From positions 2,201,205 through 2,265,204 of the forward strand of contig JABBOT010000080.1 in assembly GCA_016165875.1 (NCBI GenBank): a stretch of 64,000 bases of DNA, given 5' to 3'. Of this stretch, positions 11,559 to 22,697 are shown piece by piece. The notes under the pieces are model-generated. The model worked only from the letters and a program-made list of their open reading frames with translations. It ran no database searches and had not been told where the DNA came from. Numbering within the stretch: position 1 is the stretch's first letter; each line of letters opens with the position of its first letter. A program made the translations under genes and the position numbers. This DNA is from Acanthopleura granulata (taxonomy: Eukaryota > Mollusca > Polyplacophora > Chitonida > Chitonidae).

Positions 11559-12505
11559 AGCTGTATTACAAATATAACCGCATTGAGGGAAATCGGGTTC
11601 GACGAGAACAACGATATAACTGACTGACCCTAAAATAGTGCTAAAGTTGAATATCAGAGTTTTCGACAAGTAGGCTTTTCTGAAGTTCACTGCTCCTTCT
11701 GGCCAATGACTATAGGCTGCTAGCCACTGATTTCACATGCTCGATTCCAGCTCTTTCAGGTTTATCGTGTGTCTGACGATGCCTAACTTCGGACACTGTG
11801 TAGGTACCTCGATCCATAAACCTCACCTATACTAGTAACTCAAAAACTGTGGACTATGGGGTCAAACAACGTGAAATAAACATGTTCATTTTAATTTTAC
11901 CATCCTGAATAATTGCAGCTCTCCTTGCCTTGTTTTGATTAGATCTGTACTTGAACATTCTCGTACGCACTAAAATATCGAAGTCATTTGTGTAATCAAA
12001 TGTGACAATACAGTTACGCCGGAAGACTTTCGGTATGACAGGAAGTATTTTATAATACCGTGGGAACTTCATACGGTAATAAGTAATACTTGCAATAAGA
12101 CGTCATTGATTCAAACCCGTTTTCAAATGTCACGCCGGAGATACAGTCCTCCTGGGACTTGTTTCCCGCGGTGTCTTTAGAGGGTCAAGTTTGTCGTACA
12201 ACTCACAAAGACATGCAATAAATTGGGAGTAATCAGGTCCAACACACAACATAGCAATCGATTCCCACTGCTTGATACGGTTAAATTATACTGGGAGCAT
12301 ACAAGACAATCGGATACGTTACTTGATATACATGAATTTTGGGCCGTGAATCAATGAACTTGCGGTTATTTTACAGACATCGGATGTCAAAGTAATGGAA
12401 GCATTTACTATAAGTTCATGGAAAATGATGAAAAGTTGTAGCGGTTGTCTATATTTACACATACACGGCGTAGGCTTCCAATGCCACTTCAAGGCAAACA
12501 GGTTA
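11559..12505. other. no gene recognised
   Basis: AT-rich unique DNA. Short open frames at 11854-12072 and 12319-12522 (minus) have no recognisable motif. Confidence 0.4.
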
Positions 12506-12883
12506 TCATTGCTTTCGATCATGTGTCTGAAATGAAATACATATGATATATACCATGTAGGCGATGCAAGTTGGTAACGTCATCAACATAGGATCATCGT
12601 GTTGTGAAAGTATAAAATACATTATACCTAAACTAGATATACATATACAGGCTCCTATATATATCACTTGCTTCTCGTAAGCTATTCTTGTGAAATTATC
12701 GAAAATAAAATAATGTGATTTGTCATTAGTGTACAAAGACACAAACTCAGAGTTAAATAGAAAATAAAACATTCCAATGCTGATTAAAATTTCATAACAT
12801 AACGATATAACCTTTAAATATCGTAGCAGATAAAAGAGCAAGAGTACGCATAGCCATAAATGCGTTGTTGAAACCCGAGTCAC
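12506..12883 (-). CDS. ORF with four hydrophobic segments, unidentified
   Basis: A 125-codon ATG-to-stop frame on the minus strand. It has four strongly hydrophobic stretches, at about residues 8-28 (LWLCVLLLFYLLRYLKVISL), 31-52, 73-92 (VIYIGACICISSLGIMYFIL) and 99-118, separated by short polar links. If translated it would be a small four-helix membrane protein. Against this, the region is very AT-rich, which favours F, I, L and Y codons and can produce hydrophobic frames by chance. No promoter, polyadenylation signal or splice partner was found, and the sequence fits no receptor or tetraspanin signature I know. It could be an orphan gene, an exon, or noise. Confidence 0.25.
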   Translation of the reverse strand: MTRVSTTHLWLCVLLLFYLLRYLKVISLCYEILISIGMFYFLFNSEFVSLYTNDKSHYFIFDNFTRIAYEKQVIYIGACICISSLGIMYFILSQHDDPMLMTLPTCIAYMVYIICISFQTHDRKQ

Positions 12884-13240
12884 GAATCTTGTTTATATTT
12901 TGCTTCGTCTTTTATTATTTTATTTGAGCTCCTGGTCAGATTATTATTTATTTAATCGATGTAGTTCCAATTTTGCCAACCATCTAGTAAACACACATTT
13001 TGTGTTGTTTTTTTTTTTTACACCTTAGAGATTGTTTCGTGTATTAACTACGAAGAGGTTTGGACAAGTTTCGATCAACACGTTTTTACTAGACGCATCC
13101 AAGCTGTTGCAACAACAACACTCAGCTAAAGAGAGAACGCAAGGATAAATCATGCTGTCAGGACACTGTCCGCAAGCTGTTGCTCTCCAAATACCAAACA
13201 CGAATACCGGTACCACAGTCGCTCATCTGCACTGTTTTTC

Positions 13241-13427
13241 TGACGTCACGATTTGACACGTGACAGTTTTCGTGCAGTCACGACAGAACGACACTACTAG
13301 GCTGTGAGAGCCGGCTTGTAAAGCGACCGGCTCACGACATTAATAACTAAGGCGGGCAATACGACATTGGAGCGTGTCAATCGCCGACTGCAGCTGGCAT
13401 CAAGTTGACTCAGAGCGGTTATATAGC
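13241..13427 (+). promoter_or_regulatory. candidate promoter with CRE, E-box and TATA-like site
   Basis: The stretch is richer in G+C and CpG than its surroundings. It has a perfect CRE (TGACGTCA, 13241-13248), a perfect E-box (CACGTG, 13257-13262), and a TATA-like GTTATATAGCC at 13417-13427. About 30 bases after the TATA-like site lies the start of the candidate exon described next. The cluster fits a pol II promoter, but single short sites occur by chance. Confidence 0.35.
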
Positions 13428-13472
13428 CTGTACAGACTCTACTTGACTGATGGTTCTGTGCTTTTCTTGCAG

Positions 13473-13762
13473 CCGGCTTTAAAACGGAGCAATGAGTGGC
13501 AGGAGCCCGTCTCAGCGCTATACCAAGTCTACCCTGCAGTCCCGAAGTACCGGCCCTGGTCAACAACACCCAGTCTGAGCCTGCTCCGATTCCGTCCTGC
13601 TATTTTACAATCCACGTCTGGCAAAAGCGTTAGGCCCGGGCATTCAGAGACAGGACAAACGTTACACCCACACAGAGCGACTGTCAGGCAACCAGGCGAA
13701 CGTCATGACAAACAGTACCAATGGAGCAGCCGGCGGTGTCTCCCACAGGCCCGAGAAAACAG
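13473..13762 (+). CDS. candidate first or internal exon, unidentified gene
   Basis: The block is G+C- and CpG-rich. It is bounded on the right by a strong donor (ACAG then GTAAGT at 13763) and on the left by a pyrimidine run with TTGCAG ending at 13472. Two readings are possible. In one, transcription starts near 13445, a 28-codon frame (13492-13578, starting MSGRSPSQRYTKSTL) is an upstream ORF, and the protein starts at ATG 13705 with MTNSTNGAAGGVSHRPEKT before the intron. In the other, the block is an internal exon in the frame open from 13374 to beyond the donor. The first gives the more natural peptide, low-complexity and rich in S, T, N and G as many N-termini are. The ATG at 13492 and the ATG at 13705 share a frame separated by one TGA. 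No downstream exon could be linked, and the product is unknown. Confidence 0.35.
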
Positions 13763-14245
13763 GTAAGTCAAGCAGTGTGACGAGGGGGCATGATGTTCTG
13801 ACCCATGTCCAGTGCTTGTTGTACAGGGCTCTGCATGCCAAGCCCCAGGCCAGTGTCCTCACAACATCTCACCCATGTAACCTAGAAACGTTCATTGTCT
13901 GTTCACACTCACATCCAAACCCAGGCGGCTCAACGACACAAAGGAATAGCCACTTCTCCCTACTGTGTCTCAATGAATCATCCTTGTGCTTTGTTTTATT
14001 TACGACTAAATTATCGCTATTTTTAGGTACATCCGAACGGAGATGTACCTGGGTTAAATGGGCTATTCCCGTTCTGCTTGAGTGAAGTACGCAGGCCACG
14101 TTACTGACCCCATTATTGTTATGCAGTTGGATTCACACATTTAACCGGACCCCGGCCCGTCACAGCAGTGATTCGTATTTTTTTTCCAAAAGGATTTTAA
14201 TGCGAATGCTGTCTGAGTTGAAATCGTGATGAAGAAATTAACACA

Positions 14246-14325
<80 letters not shown>

Positions 14326-15499
14326 TATATATAGATAGATAGATAGATAGATAAGTCGTCTAGTCCAGTAGCTGAATTGATCATGCTACTACTGGGAGTT
14401 TGCTCTGGCACGATGTGATGTCACCCTAAGATTGTACTGAGTGGGTTAATACGAGGCTGCTTTGTCTCTTCACCACTGACCAATTCATATACATGTATAC
14501 CTGCTTCTTTGACCACGATACTATGTTTGTACTGTACCCACGTGTAAATTGTGCCTCATTATCCCTCCGTGTACATAGTTTCCGTGCAGTTTCTTTACTA
14601 GACCACAGCTGTATGAAATACAGAACATATTTATGTTGTCCCCATACTTCCGTCAATATGTATAAATGAATCTACGTTCTCCGCCAATGAAGTTTTTATA
14701 CTTACCACTGTATAGTTTTATATACGATATATAGTGTCTATATACAAGTGATTTTTGTCTGATTGGATACCCTTCATTTAGCATTGATTGTGTACATTTC
14801 TTATGTCTCCATGCTCCCCTGTCTCTCCTTAACTTTTGCATAATTATAACCTCCCTGTATATGAAAATAGCATACAATTGTAAACTTATGTTTTATTCAC
14901 CCTGCATATAGTCTCCCTGATTTCTCTAAATGTATGTGTAAAGTTCAATATGCAGTTATTCAACTCTATCCAGTTTTGGTCTTCTATAGTTATATCTTTA
15001 AATTCAGTAAAATGGTGCTGAGGATTACTTCAGTTAAAGAAGCCGATGTTGAAATACAACCATGAATTGACGACACTAAAAAACTGGGGCCCAGATCAGA
15101 AAGTGATGCTGGGTGGCGAAAGAGAACCAAGTGTCCTTTTATGAAAAACTGCGCCAACTGCCCCAAGTGTTCATTGTAACCGTAATCCCGCGGACAACGA
15201 GAGGGGATACCCTCAAGGCTTTACTCAGGATATGGTGTTTATAATACGGCAAGTGTGTGTTCATCGTCTATATATTTTGAACGCTGTTGACGGCGGACCT
15301 ACATGCCAAAGATTTCTCTGGCAAAGGATATTGAGTTCTGAATGGGTCTATAGGTTACACGACTGCGGTGCCTGGATTCTGTACATGACTATACAGGTGG
15401 CTGTCCAGTCAGCTCTCATATTACTTTGGTTTACTGTAAGAATCGGCTTTCTTCGTCATCGACAGAAATCGCCCTCAGTAAGAACTCTGGTGCCAATCT
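13763..15499. other. no gene recognised; possible intron
   Basis: This would be intron if the exon before it is real. A small hairpin GGTACATC...GATGTACC lies near 14026-14050. Minus frames at 14426-14656 and 14653-14877 and a plus frame at 15232-15546 lack motifs. The microsatellite at 14241-14353 is listed separately. Confidence 0.35.
14241..14353. repeat. compound microsatellite (CA)n(TA)n(GATA)n
   Basis: A run of CA repeats passes into AT repeats and then into ATAG repeats. The three-part structure is typical of a highly mutable simple repeat. Confidence 0.98.
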
Positions 15500-15682
15500 T
15501 CAAGGCTTGGTCACAATATGAAGTCGGTCAGCACCATGTGTCCTAGTGGACGCAGTCTTTAATAAGAAGTAGCCATCCTTCAGCACGTCAAACGTGGAGG
15601 CAGCTTGCCTGTTTAATTCACCGATACCAAAGATGGGGTTATTGGCTACAGCCAGGGTTTGCCAAGACACCTCAACGTGCAA
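15500..15682 (-). CDS. exon-like frame, unidentified
   Basis: Sixty sense codons on the minus strand end at TGA. The frame opens with TTG after a TAA, so no ATG begins it. An AG acceptor choice exists near its start (after GTTGAG or after GCTGTAG). The peptide is protein-like: ANNPIFGIGELNRQAASTF, then DVLKDGYFLLKTASTRTHG, then ADRLHIVTKP. It may be the last exon of a gene on this strand. I do not recognise a family, and no partner exon was found. Confidence 0.3.
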   Translation of the reverse strand: MHVEVSWQTLAVANNPIFGIGELNRQAASTFDVLKDGYFLLKTASTRTHGADRLHIVTKP

Positions 15683-16039
15683 TTACAATGGATTGGTTTG
15701 TCTAGCCGGCACCGGCCTGGCGACATAATATATATTTATGCTTCACTGTGACCAGACCAACGCAGATAGATCGCACCCCTCCGAATTTCCGAAAGTTCCA
15801 TCGGTTAGATCCGATTTCATCTGCTGTTTAAATAGTGGCCGCCAGTCCCTAACTATCCCCGGCTATCCACCACCGCCGATCTCTCCCGAAACCCCCCTTA
15901 TACCCAAACAGCAATCAGTATGCATCAAAAACTGGCAGATGGCTAACTGATTGCTACAAGGGATAGTCCCAGAGCCAGACGATTGGCTTGTCTTGTGTAA
16001 TGTCTGTACACATCCACAGACACCACTTCATCACTTTTC

Positions 16040-16420
16040 CATCCAATCAGGAAAAGCTTCCAATAAACACTATTTTGTCTTATTCAAGACTAAACACGAT
16101 TTTGGCGAACATTTTATCCGGCTATTTGTTTCGGTTGTCTTGCGCCTTTTCGAGATGCTTAAAAATCTACCCAAGAGCTAGGCACTTTATTACTTGGAAT
16201 AAACACTATTTTGCAAGCTTTTTCTTCGGCTGCTCATTGTCTTATGCCTTACACCTCTTCGAGATGTTTAGATGATAACAAGATGATTCTTTATTACCTG
16301 GAATAAATACTATTTTACGAACATTTTCTCCCGCGATTTGTCGAGATGGCTTTCCGGGATGTTCAGATGTGAATAAATACAAATCTAACTGATAGGAGCT
16401 TTATTACATATCTGGAAAAA
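16040..16420. repeat. degenerate tandem repeat, about 104-136 bp units
   Basis: AATAAACACTATTTT or its variant recurs at 16062, 16198 and 16302, each followed by a related tail containing GAACATTTT, TTGTC and TTCGAGATG-TT. A partial fourth unit begins near 16371. Units have drifted in length and sequence. Confidence 0.75.
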
Positions 16421-16594
16421 AATGAAAACGCCATAAACGTGGAATACCGGATACATTTAAACCAAATTTTGACAACAAATCCCCTCGCATTTCAGAACTG
16501 TTTGATATGGCTCCTGTATTAATGCCCCTCTGGGAAGGCCACAGAATGCAAACGTGTTACTGGCCGTAAACAATTCAAAAGCGTTGGCTCTAAT

Positions 16595-16783
16595 TTGCCA
16601 GCTGGGACGAACCTGTCTGGTCTGTTACTGAAAAAATGGGCAGAGTTATGGTCCGTGGTGAATTTTGATGATGCGGCTGCCATCAAGAGAGGCATTAAGT
16701 GTCATATTGATTCCGTGTGGCCGCTTCAGCCAACAGGATATGACCAACAAATCTCAAAGGGAAGTCCGCGGTCAGAATCCTAG
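16595..16783 (+). CDS. exon-like frame, unidentified
   Basis: Sixty-two codons end at TAG. The frame is also open upstream for about ten codons (reading SVGSNL before PAGTNLSG). It has a protein-like composition with WAELWSVVNFDDAAAIKRG followed by HIDSVWPLQPTGYDQQ. It may be an exon or a fragment of a mobile-element protein. No start, splice pair or domain is evident. Confidence 0.25.
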   Translation: MPAGTNLSGLLLKKWAELWSVVNFDDAAAIKRGIKCHIDSVWPLQPTGYDQQISKGSPRSES

Positions 16784-16824
16784 TGGGGGAAGGGGGGGGG
16801 GAGAGGCATCAAACGATCAAGGTC

Positions 16825-16987
16825 GGGTTCATATCTTTGTATATAGATGAGCCTTGACTTCTTTTCCGTTTTTAATCTACCACAATGTTATCATCATGAG
16901 GGATATGTAATCTGTGGAGATCTGATTGATGAATATCGTCTGTTACATGTGTTGCTTTGTTCTTTAAAATTGTCCTTTGGTGATGTC
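16825..16987 (+). repeat. 163-bp exact direct repeat, left copy
   Basis: It is identical over 163 bases to 18683-18845. The two copies enclose 1.7 kb of unrelated sequence. The repeat does not start with TG or end with CA, and no target-site duplication was found outside the pair. Confidence 0.97.
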
Positions 16988-17103
16988 TGAAATCAAATTT
17001 TCCCAACTTTTACCAACATCTCGCCCCTTTCAGTCATTGGAACATTTTCTTAGTAGCCTTAACAATTCAAGGTTGTAATTCATATTCTGTGCCATGCAAA
17101 TTG

Positions 17104-17386
17104 GTCAAGTACATTAAGTTTGATATTCTGATCTCTGATGGTTACTAAAGTACACCAAGAATGACAGAGTGGCGCGAGATGGTTTATCAAGTACACTGAG
17201 CTTGCCATGGTTATTAATTAAGTACAGTAAGTTTGGCAACGTGGGTCATGGTTGTTAATCAAGTCCAGCAAGCTTGACATCGTGGGCTGTGTTAGTTAAT
17301 CAAGAACAATAAACTTCACCCCATGGAACATGATTGTTACTCAAGTACACTAAGCTTGACACATTAGACCAGGATAATTAATCAAC
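17104..17386. repeat. minisatellite, about 43-bp units
   Basis: Around seven degenerate units share CAAGTACA-TAAGCTTGAC, a GTGG or similar middle, and ATGGTTGTTAATC. Unit length ranges from about 31 to 47 bases. Confidence 0.85.
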
Positions 17387-17465
17387 TATGTTGCAGGACC
17401 CGGCCGTTGTTAGCAAAATTTACGTTTTTGGTTTCCTCTCCAGCAATGAACGAGGATTCTGTAAT

Positions 17466-17727
17466 ATTTATTTATTTATTTATTTGAACGGTGTTTTATG
17501 CTGTACTCAAGAATATTTCACTTCTGCGTCGGCGGCCAGCATTATGGTCGGACTAAACGATTCAGAGCCCAGGGGAAACCCACAACCATCCGCATGTTGC
17601 TGGCAGAGCTTACAACGTACGGCCGGAGAGGAAGCCATGTGGTCTTGAACTCAAAGCGACCGCATTGGTGGGAGGCTTCAGGTCATTGTGCGGCGATTGC
17701 GCGCTAACCGACTGAGCCACGGATAAG
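17466..17727 (-). mobile_element. near full-length Meta-type SINE
   Basis: Read on the minus strand it has a tRNA-like head with box A (TGGCTCAGTCGGTTAGCGCG), then box B (GAGTTCAAG), a central GGCCGTACG segment, the ATAATGCTGGCCGCCGACG stretch, a short TATTCTTGAGTACAGCATAA stretch and a TAAA-rich tail. That is the order expected for a pol III-transcribed SINE mobilised by a partner LINE. No clear target-site duplication was found. Confidence 0.92.
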
Positions 17728-17854
17728 TCAGATAAGTGAAGCCATGAACTACATTTAAATTTATCACGACAGGACAGATTTAGTGAACCATGTTTCACAT
17801 TTAAATTGAGGATGACGGGACAGATTATGTCATATTCTATGTTCAAATTTTTTT

Positions 17855-17912
17855 GACTATTCTTGAGTAAGGCGTAAAACACCAATCAAATAGTACATAA
17901 ACTAAATAAATT
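17855..17912 (+). mobile_element. SINE 3'-end fragment
   Basis: ATTCTTGAGTAAGGCGTAAA and ACACCAATCAAAT followed by an A-rich tail. Only the last part of the element is present. It lies inside a weak local repeat containing GACAGATT and CATTTAAATT (about 17736-17960). Confidence 0.8.
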
Positions 17913-18682
17913 AATGATGACAAGTCAGGTATAGTGAAGTCAGTCTACATTTAAGTTGATGTCATTGAAGAAGTAGGTGTTCGAATGTTAACTTAAAACA
18001 AGGTATAAAGTCTAGCATTGTGTCCAGCGTGCATGTAGCATAACCTGCATCAGTGAAATGCATAAGGAATCACTTGAATCAAAAGTAGAGATGAATGCCG
18101 TATTGAACTAGATTGTCCCAGATTATTGTTATAAATCTTACAGAGCATAAATATACTAAAACGACGTTGCCTGTTAATTATTAACAGAGGATACGGTAGT
18201 GGTGATAAAGTGTGCTGAGGAGCGTTATGACTTAGGTGTGGTCGGTGAAGATCATGATTAGGTTGTCCCAATGACAAATAGTTCGACGGCCACATAGTTA
18301 AGCATATGTCATTGTCACCATAATATGTACTTGTCGTCAACACATGTATACACGAGGACGTGGCCATAGACAGCACGTGTTTGCAAATGTATGTTTCGAG
18401 TAATATTATTGTATTTCATTTTGCCTGTTTTAATATTGTATATAAAAATACAGAGGTTTTAAACATTGTCCTTGATTTATGATGAATATGTAAATATAAT
18501 TTACATGTATGTTGTAGGATATTCCTCCGCTATGTTTTCATTTTCTTTTGAAAACTTAAATTCGCACTGAGGTGAACTTTTTTAAAACATATTTCCTGTT
18601 GTCATTAGCTATATTTTTCTGGTTTTTTTTTCTTGACAAAGGTAAACCTTGGTGGCAAGATTTAGACCAAAGACCTTCTGTT

Positions 18683-18845
18683 GGGTTCATATCTTTGTAT
18701 ATAGATGAGCCTTGACTTCTTTTCCGTTTTTAATCTACCACAATGTTATCATCATGAGGGATATGTAATCTGTGGAGATCTGATTGATGAATATCGTCTG
18801 TTACATGTGTTGCTTTGTTCTTTAAAATTGTCCTTTGGTGATGTC
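18683..18845 (+). repeat. 163-bp exact direct repeat, right copy
   Basis: It is identical to 16825-16987 at an offset of 1858. The flanks differ immediately on both sides. Perfect identity means a recent event or gene conversion, or an assembly path used twice. Confidence 0.97.
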
Positions 18846-18868
18846 CCAAAATGGGCTTCCTTACTACC

Positions 18869-19046
18869 GCCACAATCCGCAAGTCAACGATGTAATCACG
18901 GTGGTTTACGATCGCAGTGGTCCACCATCACACTGGTTTACAGTCACACTGGTTGTAATCACACTGGTTTACAATTGGGGTGGTCCACAATCACACTGGT
19001 TTACAGTCACGGTCGTTGTAATCAGGCTGGTTTACAAACGCGGTGG
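18869..19046. repeat. short minisatellite, about 16-17 bp units
   Basis: Variants of CACACTGGTTTACAAT and CGGTGGTCCACAATCA alternate across the interval. The units lack stop codons, which accounts for the open plus frames here. Confidence 0.85.
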
Positions 19047-19474
19047 TACGTAGTCCAGGACGCTACGCTTTTATATACGTCTTTAAATACATTTGCCTCT
19101 TTTTTGCTCTCTGTTGCCATTGATGTAGTGCAGCGTACAAGCTTGAAGCTAATTGCTTATGATTCGTAAATACCCTTCTAATTGCTGTTTTAACAAAACA
19201 CGGAACCTGGTTATATGCTTGGACGCCAGGAAGGGAAGTACATAATGTATTGTAGTATGAATGACCTCATGAGTTTTCTAGGACATAACCCAACTCAACA
19301 CATCTAATGGTTTCTTGTCTTACATTATAATTCCTGAAAGGCTATTGACCCCTGCAACGTTAAGACTGGCAGATTAGCCATTTATATAAGGCTTGCTGAA
19401 ATGCTATTGACATGCATTAAGGTGCCTGGGAAGCCGCTGAAGCCGCGGAAGACTAGACACAGCGCGGGAACCTG

Positions 19475-19657
19475 ATGGCCTCTGATGGCTTCAGGGCTAT
19501 GGAAATCAGCAAACCAAGACAATCACATACTTCGGGACAGGAAAGACGATTGGCGAGCTTACAAGAGGATAAACTCCTACCGGAAAACGTATTGCGACAG
19601 ATTAATCTAAGAACATTAACAAGTAAAGGACGATTGGACAAAAAAATAAACAGCTGA
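19475..19657 (+). CDS. short ORF with coding character, unidentified
   Basis: ATG to TGA, 60 codons. The peptide is rich in K, R, E, Q and L in a pattern suggesting a helical or basic region: MEISKPRQSHTSGQERRLAS, then LQEDKLLPENVLRQINLRTL, ending SKGRLDKKINS. The stop codon (19655-19657) lies three bases inside the 11.5-kb block, so the frame spans the block's left edge as seen here. Whether the same frame precedes copy 1 cannot be seen. It could be a terminal exon. No domain is recognised. Confidence 0.3.
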   Translation: MASDGFRAMEISKPRQSHTSGQERRLASLQEDKLLPENVLRQINLRTLTSKGRLDKKINS

Positions 19658-20816
19658 TTATCTGCCACTGTGAAATGAGAAACTGTGTGGAGTAAACATC
19701 ACCAACTCTTATCACTGAAGTAATGGAAGCATCATACGGTGCGTATCCTCTACTTCAGTAAGTTCGTTAAGGTTGATAATCTATATTGTTGCAGAGGCCG
19801 AGAATTTAGAATTCAAAATGGAAAGGAAAAAATTATTGCTGGTCAGCATTGGATCAGGTTTTCAAGTATCTAGTGATGAGCATTGGTTATTGTCGGTCTA
19901 GTCATCACCTAGTTCTGTGCAGCCATAAAATGACCGTTATACCATATAAGTGAAATATCATTGATTACAACGTAGTTCAAGCAGATACACAAATCTCTGT
20001 ATCGAGTGGTACGAAGGTTGTTATTTTCAATGAAAAACTGGCAGGCTTCACCAGGCATATCGTGTCATCTGATCATCTTCTGTTTCCCGTAAAGATTGAA
20101 ACCACCAGGACAACTTCTCACAAAATGGATGAGGTTTTGGGCATGAGGCTTTGTACCAATACTATATTTAAATTAATAACAAAACCATTTCCTCAAGTCC
20201 CCATCTGATCATCCCGTTAAAAGAGGTCAAAGATTATTAAATAGAAACGATTAAAAGCCGTCCCTCGACCCAGATTGCATGGAAATGAGGTCACGGCACG
20301 AGGTTTCGGTTAGTCCCTGTGCAGCGCAGAACAGGACACAGCGGAACGCTCCGTCACGCTGTCGGTAACCCCCGAGATCTCGATGATAGCATCATAGCAT
20401 GTACAACAAACAGACTGGGAATGTATCCTACATCGTCATGGCTATTTTTCGGGTTTGCGCAAAGTTTCCACTAGACTAAAGTAAGTTACATTATACCAGG
20501 AAGCCAAAGAACTACGGGTGGGGACTGTTGACCAGTATTAATTTTTTCTCTTTAGATATGTATTGTAACTTTATATATCATTATTCATATGACATTATAA
20601 TCTAAATCCATATTTCCACCGAACTGGTGAGGCGTTCAATAACGGTGAAGTGTAACGCCATTGATTGTACTGATTTTTATTCGCATTCTATCGTTCGAAT
20701 ATTACTCGAAATGAACGTGTCACTAGGCCAAATTTTTGCATTTAGCCACGACGTTGTACCGCAAATCCGATACATTGGCTCATAACACCTCATATATAGG
20801 TGTATACATATTGTGT

Positions 20817-20923
20817 ATGAAATTCCCTCGGGTTCTGCCCGGTTTCCTCAAACAATAATGCTGACCGTTGTAATAAATATATAAATACATAAATACAGAA
20901 ATAAATGAATAAATAAATAAATC
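20817..20923 (+). mobile_element. 5'-truncated Meta-type SINE fragment (copy 2)
   Basis: Identical to 1165-1271. Confidence 0.75.
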
Positions 20924-21941
20924 GTGTATGAAAAATGAAAATTGTTAATGAATCTTACACAGATGGTATCTTTATTAATTATTTTGCACTAAAACACCTT
21001 GCAATGCCATTGTAGCTGCTACATTTTACTAGAAAAGGTCAAATCTCTCAAGGGATGAATGACTCAGTGTTATTTGTACCAGGTTTCTACCGATGCTCGC
21101 GTTAGATGTGGGCAGGCTTGCTTTTTATTCACCCAGTCCTACTACTGATCACACCCTGTGGATGATACAATAATTTCTCACATGGCGCTGGGCAGCAGTT
21201 TAAATGCTGGATAATAGCAGGGAGTGTTGCCACAATGTATCTGAAGCATGGCAGCACTATCCTCTGTTCACACAAATGCTGTGATTTACCATCGTAGTAG
21301 TCTTACTTTATGGCATCGCCAGGGAACAATTGATTGCAATTTGAGAACAGGGTGGTGGTCGATCCACAGTGCAATCCTGACACCATGCTTGCTGGACAAC
21401 AGCACCGTTTTAGCATTGTACAGCCTCCTACCCGTCTTATAAAGCGAAAGAAACTTTGGTTTTGATTAGTATTTGTTAGGGTGCTTTTTTGTTACTTAAT
21501 TTTTCTCAGGCCAGTATGTCAGGGAAGACTTTTTATACAGTTGCTTGATCAGTTAGAATAAAGTCCTAACTGAGGTGAATGGACGAGGCAGGACTTCGTC
21601 TACGGGTGACCATTTTCCAATTTTGACGCTGTCATTCCTGCTCTAGTTTTTCTCTCCCTGCAGTGATCTTTCAGATTTACCAAACACGTTGCGCAAAACG
21701 CATGTGGCGACTGCTTCCTCGACTACATCTGCTGAAAAGCTGCCAAGCTTAGAATCCGCGAGGTGCGCCACGCTGTAGCACAGGCCTGTATAGCCGTTTG
21801 GTTTTGTTTATCTACCGCATTGTGCTCTCTGCACACGCTCTCATTCGTCGACTAAGGTACAAAGGCCAACGATTACAGAAAACCTGTAACACATAAAAAG
21901 TGGTTGTTTGGGCTGGCCCTGAACATACACGTAAAGCAGAA

Positions 21942-22697
21942 CATTGCAGTGTATCCAACTTATTCTTTAAAGATATTCAAGCCGAGTTATAAGCCTGGCA
22001 GGAGTAATCAAGCCTGGATGTAATGAGTGCCCTATACATCATGAGCAGCTACTAACTGTCTGTCCTCTAAGTTCTACCTAAAACACATGTAATAGCGTTT
22101 AATACTTTCTGACAACGTTCAATTAAATTCGTAATGTGATCATTCCAAGTTAACAGTGTATCAAATATAACACCAAGATACCTAAAAGACTTAGACACTT
22201 TTACGCATGTACTGTTAAGATGTAGATTTACATTACCTATCCCTCTCTGTGAAAAAAATTATAGACACAAAAAAAACATCAGTCCTGGCTGAAGAAAATT
22301 GGAATCCCTACCTCAGATTGGTGAGATCCTCCAGTCCCTGTTTGACACATCCTATGCATAGCTTAAGATTCCGGGAGGAAAACCATATATCTTTATCATC
22401 AGCAAACAGGCACCTGTATAGTTTTGGGGATAGTGCATCAGGCAGATCATTGATGGCAATGTTAACTAAGTTTTTGGACAGGACACTGCGCATAAGGGAC
22501 ACTGTTCTCTGCGGGAACCGGTCTTGAATACTCTCTACCCGCACGAACCTGAATAAGACGGTCAGTTAAAAAATGTGTAACAAAAGCCAACATTCTCCCT
22601 TCAATACCCATACCTTCTGTTTCTTGATTCACACACCCGTTCTCCATACCATGTCGTAAGCTTTTTCGATAGTCGATGATCACGCACTCTGCCATGT
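21942..22697 (-). mobile_element. LINE reverse transcriptase fragment (copy 2)
   Basis: Identical to 2290-3045, with the FADD catalytic motif at 22395-22406 on the minus strand and the same frame breaks. Confidence 0.9.

Noticed and set aside
17388..17707. Plus frames through the SINE at 17466-17727
   Set aside because: They are antisense readings of the SINE. The same residues (VGRTKRFRAQGKP and similar) come from its conserved body.
16825..18845. Complete LTR retrotransposon
   Set aside because: The direct repeats lack TG...CA ends, there is no target-site duplication, and no gag or pol reading lies between them.
18705..19169. 154-codon plus frame
   Set aside because: It is made of the right 163-bp repeat plus the 16-17 bp minisatellite, and no domain or splice signal was seen.
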